Shown piece by piece: positions 32,333 to 41,025 of a DNA stretch of 64,000 nt (its first letter is position 1; the number at the start of each line of letters is the position of its first letter). The stretch spans positions 1-64,000 of the forward strand of contig NZ_UPHT01000173.1 of assembly GCF_900566085.1 (NCBI RefSeq), in the 5' to 3' direction. The translations under genes were made by a program, and so were the position numbers. A model generated the notes under the pieces. That model did not search any database, was not told where the DNA came from, and was given only the letters and a program-made list of their open reading frames with translations. This stretch comes from Mycobacterium attenuatum (lineage in GTDB: Bacteria > Actinomycetota > Actinomycetes > Mycobacteriales > Mycobacteriaceae).

Positions 32333-33640
32333 ATGTCTTGGGACTTTTCCACCGAACCTGAATTCGACAAGAAGCTCGCGTGGATCCGCGAATTCGTGCG
32401 CGAGGAGGTGGAGCCGCTCGAAGTGCTGTTCCCAGGCTGCGAATTCCTGCCGCTCGACGACCAACGCCGCCGGATCGTCGATCCGCTCAAGCGGCAGGTT
32501 CGCGAGCAGGGATTGTGGGCACCACATTTGGGTCCCGAACTCGGCGGGCAGGGATTCGGTGCGGTGAAGCTGACCCTGATCAATGAGATTCTGGGACGCA
32601 GCCCATGGGCGCCGATCGTGTTCGGAACGCAGGCACCCGACACCGGCAATGCGGAAATCATCGCGCGGTTCGGCACCCATGAGCAAAAGGACCGCTACCT
32701 GCAGGGGCTGCTGTCCGGGGAGATCTTCTCCTGCTTCTCCATGACCGAACCGCAAGGCGGTGCCGACCCGCGCGTCTTCACCACCCGTGCCGTCCGCGAC
32801 GGCGACGACTGGGTGATTACCGGGCGTAAATACTTCTCCTCCAACGCATCCGTGGCATCTTTTTTCATCGTCGTGGCGATCACCGATCCCGATGTGCCCG
32901 TACACCGGGGCGCCTCGACGTTCCTCGTTCCGGCCGAAGCCGCGGGGCTCACCATCGAGGCCAATCATCACCTGGTTGGCGCGCTTCCGCACGAGCCGGG
33001 CCATTCCCTGGTGCGCTACGACGGCGTGCGGGTAGGCGCGGACGCGCTGCTGGGCGAGTCCGGTCAGGGCTTCCTGATCCTGCAGACCCGACTGGCCGGT
33101 GGCCGGTTACACCATGCGATGCGCTCCATCGGGATGGCGCAGCGCACCATCGAAATGATGTCGCGCCGGGCGAAAAGCCGCTTTACCCAAGGTAGTTCGT
33201 TGGCCGACAAGCAACTGGTGCAGGCGTTCATCGCCGACTCTTACACCGAGCTGATGCCCTTCCGGCTGGCCGTGCTGCATGCGGCCTGGCTGATCGACAC
33301 CGCCGGTGAGCATGCGGCGCGCGCCGAGATCGGAGCCTGCAAGATCCTGGCGTCGCAAGTGCTCAAATCGATTGGACTGCGGGCTATCCAGGTGCACGGA
33401 GCGTTGGGCACCACCAATCAACTACCGCTGGTCAACGTGTTGCTCGGCGGGGTGGCACTCGGCCTGGCCGATGGGCCCACCGAAGCGCACAAGGTCAACT
33501 TGGCCCGGCTACTGCTGAGGAACTACGACGCCGAAGACGCCGAGCGGCCCAGCGAAATGCTCGACGTACGCCGCGAGGCCGCCCGAGCCAAGTATGGCGA
33601 TCTTGTGGACCACATTCCCGCCCTTCCCTCTTCGTCGTGA
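32333..33640 (+). CDS. Acyl-CoA dehydrogenase (ACAD10/LvaC-like)
   Basis: The 435-residue FAD enzyme has the family blocks CFSMTEPQGGADP, WVITGRKYFSSNA, and IQVHGALGTTNQLPL with GVALGLADGPTEAHK at the end. An Asp in GPTEAHK-type context, rather than the usual catalytic Glu, is typical of the ACAD10/11 subfamily. It follows the SDR by 16 bases. With the APH kinase it fits the phosphorylation-elimination route for 4-hydroxyacyl-CoA. Confidence 0.92.
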   Translation: MSWDFSTEPEFDKKLAWIREFVREEVEPLEVLFPGCEFLPLDDQRRRIVDPLKRQVREQGLWAPHLGPELGGQGFGAVKLTLINEILGRSPWAPIVFGTQAPDTGNAEIIARFGTHEQKDRYLQGLLSGEIFSCFSMTEPQGGADPRVFTTRAVRDGDDWVITGRKYFSSNASVASFFIVVAITDPDVPVHRGASTFLVPAEAAGLTIEANHHLVGALPHEPGHSLVRYDGVRVGADALLGESGQGFLILQTRLAGGRLHHAMRSIGMAQRTIEMMSRRAKSRFTQGSSLADKQLVQAFIADSYTELMPFRLAVLHAAWLIDTAGEHAARAEIGACKILASQVLKSIGLRAIQVHGALGTTNQLPLVNVLLGGVALGLADGPTEAHKVNLARLLLRNYDAEDAERPSEMLDVRREAARAKYGDLVDHIPALPSSS

Positions 33641-33653
33641 CCGCGGCCCGTTG

Positions 33654-34625
33654 ATGCGTGCGGTCGTCTGCCGGGCATACGGACCGCCCGAGGATGTGGT
33701 GCTGGGCGACGTTGCCGAGCCCGTCCCGGGGCCCGGTCAGCTACTGGTGCGGGTGCACGCCGCCGCGGTCAACTTTCCCGATGTGCTGTTGATCGCGGGC
33801 AAATACCAGATCCGGATTCCGGTGCCGTTTACACCGGGCAGCGAGCTCGCCGGCGAGGTGCTGGCCGCCGGTGCGGGGGCGCCATTTGCGCCCGGGCAGC
33901 GGGTTTTCGGGGCCACGGCCGTCGGCGCTTTCGCTGAGCTGGCGCTCTTGGACGCGGCCTCGGCGACGCTGGTTCCCGACGACGCCGACCTGGCTTCGGC
34001 TGCCGCCTTCGGGGTCACCTACCGCACCGCGTATCACGCGTTGCGCTCGGTTGGACAAGTGTCGGAACGAGACTGGGTGGTGGTTCTGGGCGCCGCCGGC
34101 GGTGTGGGTCTGGCGGCCGTCGATCTGGCGGTCGCCATGGGCGCCCGCGTGCTGGCCGCCGCCTCCAGCCCGGAGAAGCTGGAGTTGTGCGCGCAGCGGG
34201 GCGCGCAGGCGACCGTCGACTACGACCGGCAGGACCTGAAAGCCCGCATCCGGGAGCTCACCGACGACAGCGCGCGCGTGGTGATCGACCCGGTGGGAGG
34301 CCGCTACTCGGAGCCGGCATTGCGTGGCCTGGCCCGCGGCGGAACGTTCATCACCCTCGGCTACGCCGCCGGTTCCATCCCGGCGATCCCGCTCAATCTC
34401 GTGCTGCTCAAGGGCATCACCGTGCGCGGCATGGAGATTCGCACCTTTGCCGCTGATCACCCAGTCGAGGCCGCCCGCGACCTCGACGAGTTGACGCAGA
34501 TGTTTGCCGCCGGTACGGTCCGGCCCTACATCAGCGCACGTTTTCCGTTGGCCGACACCGCCGCAGCCCTGCGCTATGTGGCCGAGCGCAAAGTTCTGGG
34601 CAAGGTGGTCATCGACGTCTTCTGA
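33654..34625 (+). CDS. Zinc-free NADPH:quinone oxidoreductase-like protein
   Basis: The 323-residue medium-chain reductase lacks zinc ligands. The N-terminal GroES-like fold has VNFPDVLLIAGKYQ and FTPGSELAGEV, and the cofactor site GAAGGVGLAAVDLA is near residues 147-160. It starts at ATG 33654, 13 bases after the dehydrogenase, and closes the operon. Members reduce enoyl or quinone substrates with NADPH; the exact substrate here is unknown. Confidence 0.9.
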   Translation: MRAVVCRAYGPPEDVVLGDVAEPVPGPGQLLVRVHAAAVNFPDVLLIAGKYQIRIPVPFTPGSELAGEVLAAGAGAPFAPGQRVFGATAVGAFAELALLDAASATLVPDDADLASAAAFGVTYRTAYHALRSVGQVSERDWVVVLGAAGGVGLAAVDLAVAMGARVLAAASSPEKLELCAQRGAQATVDYDRQDLKARIRELTDDSARVVIDPVGGRYSEPALRGLARGGTFITLGYAAGSIPAIPLNLVLLKGITVRGMEIRTFAADHPVEAARDLDELTQMFAAGTVRPYISARFPLADTAAALRYVAERKVLGKVVIDVF

Positions 34626-35068
34626 CATCGCCGTGTTCGGCTGTGCCGCAATAGTTTTAGCCACTGTCCACGCGCCTCATTTACAATTTCACGAAGGCGG
34701 CTGGTCAACGATGTCCGCGAGCGCGGCCTTAGACTTAGACCATCCGGGTTGGCGTTCGTTTCGACACGCCGCATCTCGCTCAAATCTCCTTTGTGATGCC
34801 AGGAGCTCGGGGGACAGTATCGAGTGCTCACCGAGTCGGCCCTCCAGCCGACGTATCCAGTGTGCGTTGGGGGCGTCGAGTGTGCAGTTGCGGCTCTGAG
34901 TGTGTATGTAGGGCTGAACATTTGCGATCGGACCGCCCTGACGGCACACTCGACGCCCCCGACACACACTCGAGGCCACCAGGGCACGCAGCGACAAGCT
35001 CGGTGATCCCGCATACCCGCAGTTGTCGCAGCGAGGTGGCGACGGGACACCGAGTGATCAGGCGCGGG
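34626..35068. other. Non-coding region with a long imperfect inverted repeat
   Basis: This 443-base gap lies between convergent genes. Bases 34860-34885 and 34944-34969 are inverted repeats (24 of 26 pair; a 17-base block is perfect), with a 58-base spacer that contains further GAGTGTG motifs. Open frames on either strand have biased, low-complexity translations and no family match. The region looks like a dispersed intergenic repeat, which this single window cannot confirm. No gene is called. Confidence 0.6.
34860..34969. repeat. Inverted repeat (26-bp arms, two mismatches)
   Basis: The arms at 34860-34885 and 34944-34969 share a perfect 17-base core (34869-34885 against 34944-34960). The loop is 58 bases. 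It could act as a bidirectional terminator between convergent genes or be a copy of a mobile intergenic repeat. Confidence 0.8.
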
Positions 35069-36949
35069 CTACGGCGTCACGATGTTGAAAGCCGGGTTGG
35101 GCTGATCGAGGACGCTCAGGAACGTCTGCAGCACCGTCTCGTCGCCGGAGACCTCGAAGCCCGGTGAACTGATGTCACCCAGCGCCGCGGTAATCAGCCG
35201 AACTTTATTGCCTACCGCCACAGTCGCGTTCGCCGTCGACGGGTCGGCAGCAACCTTGCGATGGATCAACACACCATTGCGCAGAGTCAGCCGGTAATTC
35301 TCCGCCGGCTCGGTAAAGCTGAAGTCGATCGCGAGGTCGAGGTCCCACGCGCGCGGTCCGTTGATGCTGATGGCCACCACATCGAAAATCTGATCCAGGG
35401 TCAGCTGGTCGAAGAACGTCGACGACGGCGCCTGCCCCGACGTGCCGAGGTTGCCATCCCGAAGCTCCGTCGCGCCCGACAAAAAGAAGTTACGCCAAGT
35501 CGCATTCTCCGCACCGTAGGCGAGCTGTTCCAATGTGTCGGCGTAGAGTTGCCGGGCCGCGGCGTGGTTGCTGTCGGTGAACACAGCATGGTCCAGAAGT
35601 GTCGCGGCCCAACGGAAGTCGCCATCGGCGACGGCTTTGCCGGCCAGCTCGACCACCCGGTCGATTCCGCCCATCGCCTCGACGTAACGGGGAGCGATGG
35701 CCTCCGGCGGGTAAGGCCATAGCCGGCCGGGGTTGCCGTCGAACCAGCCCATATAGCGCTGGTAGATCGCCTTCACATTGTGGCTGACCGACCCGTAGTA
35801 GCCGTGGGTGTGCCATGCCTTCTCCAGAGCCGGTGGCATCTGGAACATTTCGGCGATCTCGACACCGGTGTACCCCTGGTTCAGCAGCCGCAGCGTCTGG
35901 TCGTGCAGGTATGAATACATGTCACGCTGCTGCGACAAGTACTCGACGATGTTGTCGTGCCCCCACGTCGGCCAGTGGTGTGAGGCGAACACGACGTCGC
36001 TGCGATCACCAAAGGCCTCGATTGCCTCGGTGAGATACCCCGACCAGGCGCGCGGGTCGCGCACCAGCGCCCCGCGCAGCGTCAACAGGTTGTGCAGGTT
36101 GTGGGTGGCGTTCTCGGCCATACACAGCGCGCGGAAACGCGGGAAGTAGAAATGCATTTCGGCGGGAGCTTCACTGCCCGGCGCCATCTGGAACTCGATC
36201 TCCACCCCGTCGATCGTGTGCACCTCGCCGGTCGCCCGGATGTCGACGGTTGGCACGATCAGCGACACCTCACCGGTCGAAAGTGTCTGCCCCAGACCGC
36301 AGCCCACCTGTCCCTGAGGGCCGCGCGGCAAATAGGAGCCGTACATGTAGCCCGCGCGACGCATCATTGCCCCGCCGGCGTAGATGTTCTCCTGGACGGC
36401 GTGCGCCGTGAAACCCTCCGGAGCCAGCACCGAAACCTTGCCGGCGTCGACGTCAGCCTGCGACGTGACGCCCAGCACGCCGCCGAAATGATCGACGTGG
36501 CTGTGGGTATAGATCACGGCGACCACGGGGCGATCACCGCCGCGGTGGGTGCGATACAGATCCAGCGCGGCAGCGGCCACCTCGGTGGAGACCAACGGAT
36601 CGATGATGATGATGCCGGTGTCGCCCTCGACGAAGCTGATATTGGAAATATCGAAGCCACGGACCTGGTAGATACCGGGCACCACTTCGAATAAGCCTTG
36701 TTTGGCGGCCAGCGTCGATTGCCGCCACAGGCTGGGATGCACGGACGCCGGTGCGGACCCACTGAGGAATGCATAAGCGTCGTTGTCCCAAACCACGCGG
36801 CCGTCGGCCGACTTGATGACGCACGGAGACAATGCCGCTATGAATCCTCGATCGGCATTGTCGAAGTCGGTGGGGTCATCGCTCGGGGGAACATATTCGC
36901 GATGGGCGGACTCGATAGCCGCGGAAGGAGGTTTGGCGTTCACCGGCAA
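35069..36949 (-). CDS. Alkylsulfatase, SdsA1/BDS1 type (Rv3762c)
   Basis: This is a 626-residue zinc hydrolase of alkyl sulfates. The N-terminal MBL domain has the intact metal motif THSHVDHFGG near residue 147, with later AENATHNLHN and ASHHWPTWG. A helical dimerisation domain follows (YGSVSHNVKAIYQRYMGWFDG), then a C-terminal SCP2-like lipid-binding domain from about residue 500. There is no secretion signal, so it is probably cytosolic. The start is uncertain: TTG 36949 has AAGG at a good distance, and GTG 36943 is two codons in. It is divergent from lpqH. Confidence 0.93.
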   Translation of the reverse strand: MPVNAKPPSAAIESAHREYVPPSDDPTDFDNADRGFIAALSPCVIKSADGRVVWDNDAYAFLSGSAPASVHPSLWRQSTLAAKQGLFEVVPGIYQVRGFDISNISFVEGDTGIIIIDPLVSTEVAAAALDLYRTHRGGDRPVVAVIYTHSHVDHFGGVLGVTSQADVDAGKVSVLAPEGFTAHAVQENIYAGGAMMRRAGYMYGSYLPRGPQGQVGCGLGQTLSTGEVSLIVPTVDIRATGEVHTIDGVEIEFQMAPGSEAPAEMHFYFPRFRALCMAENATHNLHNLLTLRGALVRDPRAWSGYLTEAIEAFGDRSDVVFASHHWPTWGHDNIVEYLSQQRDMYSYLHDQTLRLLNQGYTGVEIAEMFQMPPALEKAWHTHGYYGSVSHNVKAIYQRYMGWFDGNPGRLWPYPPEAIAPRYVEAMGGIDRVVELAGKAVADGDFRWAATLLDHAVFTDSNHAAARQLYADTLEQLAYGAENATWRNFFLSGATELRDGNLGTSGQAPSSTFFDQLTLDQIFDVVAISINGPRAWDLDLAIDFSFTEPAENYRLTLRNGVLIHRKVAADPSTANATVAVGNKVRLITAALGDISSPGFEVSGDETVLQTFLSVLDQPNPAFNIVTP

Positions 36950-37117
36950 TACATTGCCTTAGCGTGGCGCTCCCCGGAAGGTCCTCTCAAGCGACTAACA
37001 GGAAATATAGAGGATAGAAATAGTTGCTTAAGCCCCTAGACCTCGGTTCAGTTAACTTGCATACTGCCGGGGCGGTCCTCAAAGCCAGGGGACCGCTACG
37101 ACGGCAAAGGAGCACAG

Positions 37118-37600
37118 GTGAAGCGTGGACTGACGGTGGCGATAGCCGGAGCGGCGATTCTGGCCGCGGGTCTTTCCGGATGTTCTAGCAACAAATCGAC
37201 CAGCAGCGGCGGCAGCTCGAGCAGCAGCGCCGCATCGGCAAGCACGGGCGGTGGCGGGGCGTCGGGAACCAAGGTCACCATCGACGGCCAGGACCAGCAC
37301 GTGACCGGCTCGGTCGTCTGCACGACGGCCGCCGGCAATGTCAACATCGCGATCGGTGGCGCAGCCACGGGCATCGCCGCCGTGCTCACCGACGCCAACC
37401 CGCCCGAGGTGAAGTCGGTGGGTCTGGGCAACGTCAACGGCGTGACACTCGGATACACCTCGGGTACCGGCCAGGGCAAGGCCGAGGCGAGTAAGAACGG
37501 CAGCAGCTACAAGATCACCGGCACGGCGACCGGGGTCGACATGGCCAACCCTATGCAGCCGGTGAACAAGCCGTTCGAAATCGACGTCACCTGCCCCTAG
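37118..37600 (+). CDS. lpqH: 19-kDa lipoprotein antigen LpqH (Rv3763)
   Basis: This is a 160-residue secreted lipoprotein. The signal peptide MKRGLTVAIAGAAILAAGLSGC ends in lipobox LSGC (Cys at 22), followed by a Ser/Gly/Ala-rich linker of about 30 residues, a known glycosylation region, then the beta-rich core with two cysteines (SVVC and DVTC). AGGAG lies before GTG 37118. It is a TLR2 ligand and cell-envelope antigen in pathogenic mycobacteria. Confidence 0.97.
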   Translation: MKRGLTVAIAGAAILAAGLSGCSSNKSTSSGGSSSSSAASASTGGGGASGTKVTIDGQDQHVTGSVVCTTAAGNVNIAIGGAATGIAAVLTDANPPEVKSVGLGNVNGVTLGYTSGTGQGKAEASKNGSSYKITGTATGVDMANPMQPVNKPFEIDVTCP

Positions 37601-37626
37601 CAGCAAGGCACTGAGCGCGGGGCAAT

Positions 37627-39132
37627 TCAATCCGATGACGATGCGGGCGGTTGCCACCCGTCGAGTGGCAACCGCACCGCGAACTCGGTGTAACCGGGTG
37701 AGCTGTTGACGCTGATGGTTCCGTTGTGCGCCTTGACCACGGCAGAGACGATCGCCAGGCCAAGCCCGGTGCTACCGCCCTTGCGGGAGCGAGAGGTGTC
37801 CCCGCGAGCGAACCGCTCGAATACCTCCGACTGAAGTGCCACCGGAATGCCGGGGCCGTTGTCGACCACTTGCAGCAGGGCGTGCGCCGGCTCGACACTC
37901 AACCGGGCGGTCACCACGGTGCCGGGGCCGGTGTGGATGCGGGCATTGGCAAGCAGATTGGCGACCACTTGATGCAATCGGGCGCCATCGCCGGTCACCG
38001 CGACCGGCTCCGGCGGTAAGTCGAGTTCCCACTTGTGATCCGGGCCCGCAATGTGTGCGTCACTGACCGCGTCAACCGCCAAGCGCGACAGGTCAACCGG
38101 TTCGCGTTCCAGCGGCCGTCCGGAGTCCAGCCGGGCCAGCAGTAACAAGTCCTCGACAAGACGAGTTATCCGCTCGGTCTCCGAAGCCACTCGGCTCATG
38201 GCGTGAGCCACCGCTGCGCGGTCGTCGCTCATGCGCTGCGCGAGTTCGGTGTAGCCGCGAATCGCGGCCAGCGGGGTGCGCAGCTCGTGACTGGCGTCGG
38301 CGACGAACTGGCGTACCCGGGTTTCACTGGCTTGCCGCGTCGACAAGGCGGCCGCGATGTGGTCGAGCATCCGGTTCAGGGCCGACCCGAGTTGCCCAAC
38401 CTCGGTGGCGGGGTTCGCGTCGTCGTCGGACACCCGGACCGGTAACGCGACTTCGCCCCGATCCAACGGCAAATCGACGACCTCGGTGGCGGTTTGGGCG
38501 ACGCGCCGCAACGGCGCCAGCGCTCGCCTGATGATCACCGCCCCGGCGGTCGTCGCCGCGAACAGCGCGACCGCGGTGACGATCCCGAACATGGCCAGCA
38601 TCCGGAACATCGTTGCGTCCATGTTGGACATCGACAGCCCGGTGACGATGACGTCGGTGCGGTTTCGGCTGGGAGCCGCGACCACCCGGTAGCGACCCAA
38701 GCCGTCGAGGTTTACGGTGACCGGGGTGCGACTGCCCGCAATCGCGGCCAGCTGCGCCTGGGCCTGGTCGCTCAGCGCGGCCCGGGCACCGCTGCCGGTC
38801 AGGTAGCCGGCGTCGATCGTCTTGCCGTTGCTGACCACCGCCGCGACCAATCCGGCCGGCTGGCCGGGCGCGTCCAGAAATTTGGGACCGGGGCCGGCCC
38901 GCACGTAACGCGGTTCGTGCCGGCGCGGCGGTTCGGGGTACAGCAGCGATGAACGATATGAGGCCCCGCTGAGCTGGCCATCGAGCTGCTTCACCAAATG
39001 GTGGCGCAAGGCCAGTTCGGTTGCCGCGGTGATGCCGACACAGACCAGGACCAGAACCACGACCTGTCCGACCAGGAGTCGCAGCCGTAAAGACCAGGGC
39101 CGGCGGGCTTTAACGGGCCGGCTTGAGGACAT
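37627..39132 (-). CDS. tcrY: Sensor histidine kinase TcrY (Rv3764c)
   Basis: This is a 501-residue membrane kinase. It has a first span near residues 20-42, an extracytoplasmic sensor of about 130 residues, a second span near 175-200, a HAMP linker, a phosphoacceptor DASHELRTPL (His in HELRTP), then a HATPase domain with ANARIHTG and DNGPGIP, and GSTGLGLAIV. ATG 39132 overlaps the tcrX end by 23 bases. It is slightly longer than I recall for the H37Rv protein. It phosphorylates TcrX; the signal is unknown. Confidence 0.93.
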   Translation of the reverse strand: MSSSRPVKARRPWSLRLRLLVGQVVVLVLVCVGITAATELALRHHLVKQLDGQLSGASYRSSLLYPEPPRRHEPRYVRAGPGPKFLDAPGQPAGLVAAVVSNGKTIDAGYLTGSGARAALSDQAQAQLAAIAGSRTPVTVNLDGLGRYRVVAAPSRNRTDVIVTGLSMSNMDATMFRMLAMFGIVTAVALFAATTAGAVIIRRALAPLRRVAQTATEVVDLPLDRGEVALPVRVSDDDANPATEVGQLGSALNRMLDHIAAALSTRQASETRVRQFVADASHELRTPLAAIRGYTELAQRMSDDRAAVAHAMSRVASETERITRLVEDLLLLARLDSGRPLEREPVDLSRLAVDAVSDAHIAGPDHKWELDLPPEPVAVTGDGARLHQVVANLLANARIHTGPGTVVTARLSVEPAHALLQVVDNGPGIPVALQSEVFERFARGDTSRSRKGGSTGLGLAIVSAVVKAHNGTISVNSSPGYTEFAVRLPLDGWQPPASSSD

Positions 39133-39814
39133 AGCCGGCGCCACGCAGCGTGTGGATCATGGGTGCGCGACCGTTGTCGATCTTTTTGCGCAGGTAGGAA
39201 ATGTACAACTCGACGATGTTGGACCGGCCACCGAAGTCGTAGCTCCATACCCGGTCCAGGATCTGGGCCTTGCTCAGCACCCGCTTGGAATTGCGCATCA
39301 TGAAGCGCAGGAGCTCAAACTCGGTGGAGGTCAAGGAGATCGGTTCGCCGGCGCGGGCCACCTCGTGACTGTCCTCGTCGAGCACCAGGTCTCCCACCAC
39401 GAGTTGGGCACCGCTGTCGACGGTGGTGATGCCGGTGCGGCGCAACAGTGCGCGCAGCCGCAGCACGACCTCCTCGATGCTGAACGGTTTGGTCACGTAG
39501 TCGTCGCCGCCGGCGGTCAGCCCGGCAATGCGGTCTTCCACAGCATCCTTGGCCGTCAACAGCAGCACCGGCAGGCGGGGGTTCTCCCTGCGCAACTTGT
39601 GCAGCACCTCCAGGCCGCTCATGTCGGGCAGCATCACGTCGAGTACGACGACGTCGGGCCGCGCGGTACGGGCCGCGGCGATCGCCGATGCGCCGTCCTG
39701 CGCCGTGGTGATATCCCAGCCCTCGTAACGCAACGCCATCGAAACCATTTCGGCGAGAACGGGTTCGTCGTCGACCACCAGGACGCTGATCGGCAGTCCG
39801 TCGGCACGGCACAT
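39110..39814 (-). CDS. tcrX: Response regulator TcrX (Rv3765c)
   Basis: The 234-residue OmpR/PhoB-type regulator has a receiver domain with acidic pair DDE near the start, phosphoacceptor Asp in VVLDVMLPDMSG, and Lys in YVTKPFS. The C-terminal winged helix has SLTSTEFELLRFMMRN and NIVELYISYLRKKID. ATG 39814 gives the H37Rv length; an upstream GTG at 39850 is open. It is co-transcribed with tcrY. Confidence 0.94.
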   Translation of the reverse strand: MCRADGLPISVLVVDDEPVLAEMVSMALRYEGWDITTAQDGASAIAAARTARPDVVVLDVMLPDMSGLEVLHKLRRENPRLPVLLLTAKDAVEDRIAGLTAGGDDYVTKPFSIEEVVLRLRALLRRTGITTVDSGAQLVVGDLVLDEDSHEVARAGEPISLTSTEFELLRFMMRNSKRVLSKAQILDRVWSYDFGGRSNIVELYISYLRKKIDNGRAPMIHTLRGAGYVLKPAR

Positions 39815-39973
39815 GACGACTCGCTCGACCGGAGTTCGCGGGCTCGTCACGACTCCCAGTATCGGCGCCGCACTGGGCCGACGCTATGCCTTGGCTATGC
39901 GCAAGCTGTGAAAGGTCGCGTGAGCCGCATGGCCACTGGGGCCACGGGGCACGCGACCTTTCGGCGGCGGGCG

Positions 39974-40129
39974 CTAGTACCAGTACCGCCGGCCGGCGAC
40001 CGGGCGGCCCATGGAGCCCAGCGCCCACAGCACGGCGCCGATCACCAGCAAGATGATTCCGAGCACCGTCAACAAATGGATGCCGAACACGAATCCGAGA
40101 ATGAGCAAGATGGCGCCGACGACGATCAT
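39974..40129 (-). CDS. Small DUF6131-like membrane protein
   Basis: The 51-residue protein starts at ATG 40129 after AGGAAG. Two hydrophobic segments (about residues 1-18 and 22-41) are joined by HLLTV, and the C-terminus is GRPVAGRRYWY. This motif and size match a family of tiny actinobacterial membrane proteins (DUF6131). The function is unknown. The gene is easy to miss because of its length. Confidence 0.85.
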   Translation of the reverse strand: MIVVGAILLILGFVFGIHLLTVLGIILLVIGAVLWALGSMGRPVAGRRYWY

Positions 40130-40140
40130 GGTGACTTCCT

Positions 40141-40380
40141 TTACATTGAGGGGCTGTGATCGACCAGCTGCATGGAGCTAGGCTGCGGCAAATGACAATT
40201 TGTTACTTTCGGGTTCACACCGAGGTAATTCAGGGGTCCCGCGATCACCGTCACCGCAACGGTTCCCGCTGAAGCGCAACTTGTTTGCTCACCTTTGAAG
40301 TAGCCTCGCTGCCACGTCGCGAAGACTCCGATGAGTAACCACACGAGCACAATCGCCCCGACAACTCCGCGCCCACGCAT
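40141..40380 (-). CDS. Small conserved membrane protein
   Basis: The 79-residue protein MRGRGVVGAIVLVWLLIGVFATWQRGYF has one N-terminal membrane span (residues 8-26) and a short outer domain with two cysteines (SCASAG, TNCHLPQPS). GGAGG is ideally placed before ATG 40380, which is better than the ATG four codons upstream. It lies 11 bases before the DUF6131-like gene on the same strand, probably one operon. It is conserved in mycobacteria as far as I can judge. Role unknown. Confidence 0.78.
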   Translation of the reverse strand: MRGRGVVGAIVLVWLLIGVFATWQRGYFKGEQTSCASAGTVAVTVIAGPLNYLGVNPKVTNCHLPQPSSMQLVDHSPSM

Positions 40381-40505
40381 GGTGACCTCCATTGTGTTTC
40401 GAGATAAATCCCGTGGACCAGAGATACCCGTTGCACCCGTGTTTAAACATGTTCCGATGCAAGCGTCGAAACGAATTAGCAGTCGGAATTTGTGCGGGCG
40501 GCTAA

Positions 40506-40919
40506 CTACCAGTTATGGGCGGCCAGCCACTGCGCCGCGCGTCTCTTCGAGGCGCGGCAGAGCCAAGCGTCCTGGATCATCTCGGTCAGTTCGGTGATCC
40601 CGATTTCCGCCAATCGGCCGGCCCGCACAAGCACCGACAGATGCCCGTCGAAGTGGGGGGTAGTGAAAAACGGTGACTTCGGATCCTGGGTCAGCGCCAG
40701 CTTGTCGGCCTCGGACTCCACCCACATGATGATGACGTCGCTGTAGCGCTCCCCGGTGTCGGGGTCGGCCGCGTCCGGCCGTGGGGTGCGAAAGTACACG
40801 AACGATTTGCCGCCCACCTGGTAGATGGGGTTACCCTGCGGCCCGGCCAGCCGCTTGACGTGTGGCATCGACGCGGCGATCCGGTGCACGTCATCGACCG
40901 TTGCGGGTCGCTCAGCCAT
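40506..40919 (-). CDS. MmcQ/YjbR family protein
   Basis: The 137-residue protein has the MmcQ/YjbR pattern: TVDDVHRIAASMPHVKRLAG at the start, FVYFRTPRPDA, SPFFTTPHFDGHLSVLVRAG, and AWLCRASKRRAAQWLAAH at the end. The fold is a double-wing DNA-binding-like alpha/beta domain; the function is not established. ATG 40919. Confidence 0.88.
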   Translation of the reverse strand: MAERPATVDDVHRIAASMPHVKRLAGPQGNPIYQVGGKSFVYFRTPRPDAADPDTGERYSDVIIMWVESEADKLALTQDPKSPFFTTPHFDGHLSVLVRAGRLAEIGITELTEMIQDAWLCRASKRRAAQWLAAHNW

Positions 40920-41025
40920 GATCCGGACAATACCCGCCCGGCCCGGCCGATACCCGTGAAACGGATCTGTACCATGGGCGACAAGCATTGCGGTAAAGGG
41001 GGATTGGGAGGGCTCTAGCTGAAAT

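Noticed and set aside
34574..34774. Small minus-strand gene after an AAGGAG (MRRVETNANPDG...)
   Set aside because: Spacing to the ATG is long, the composition is poor, and it overlaps the end of the quinone reductase; no family is recognisable.
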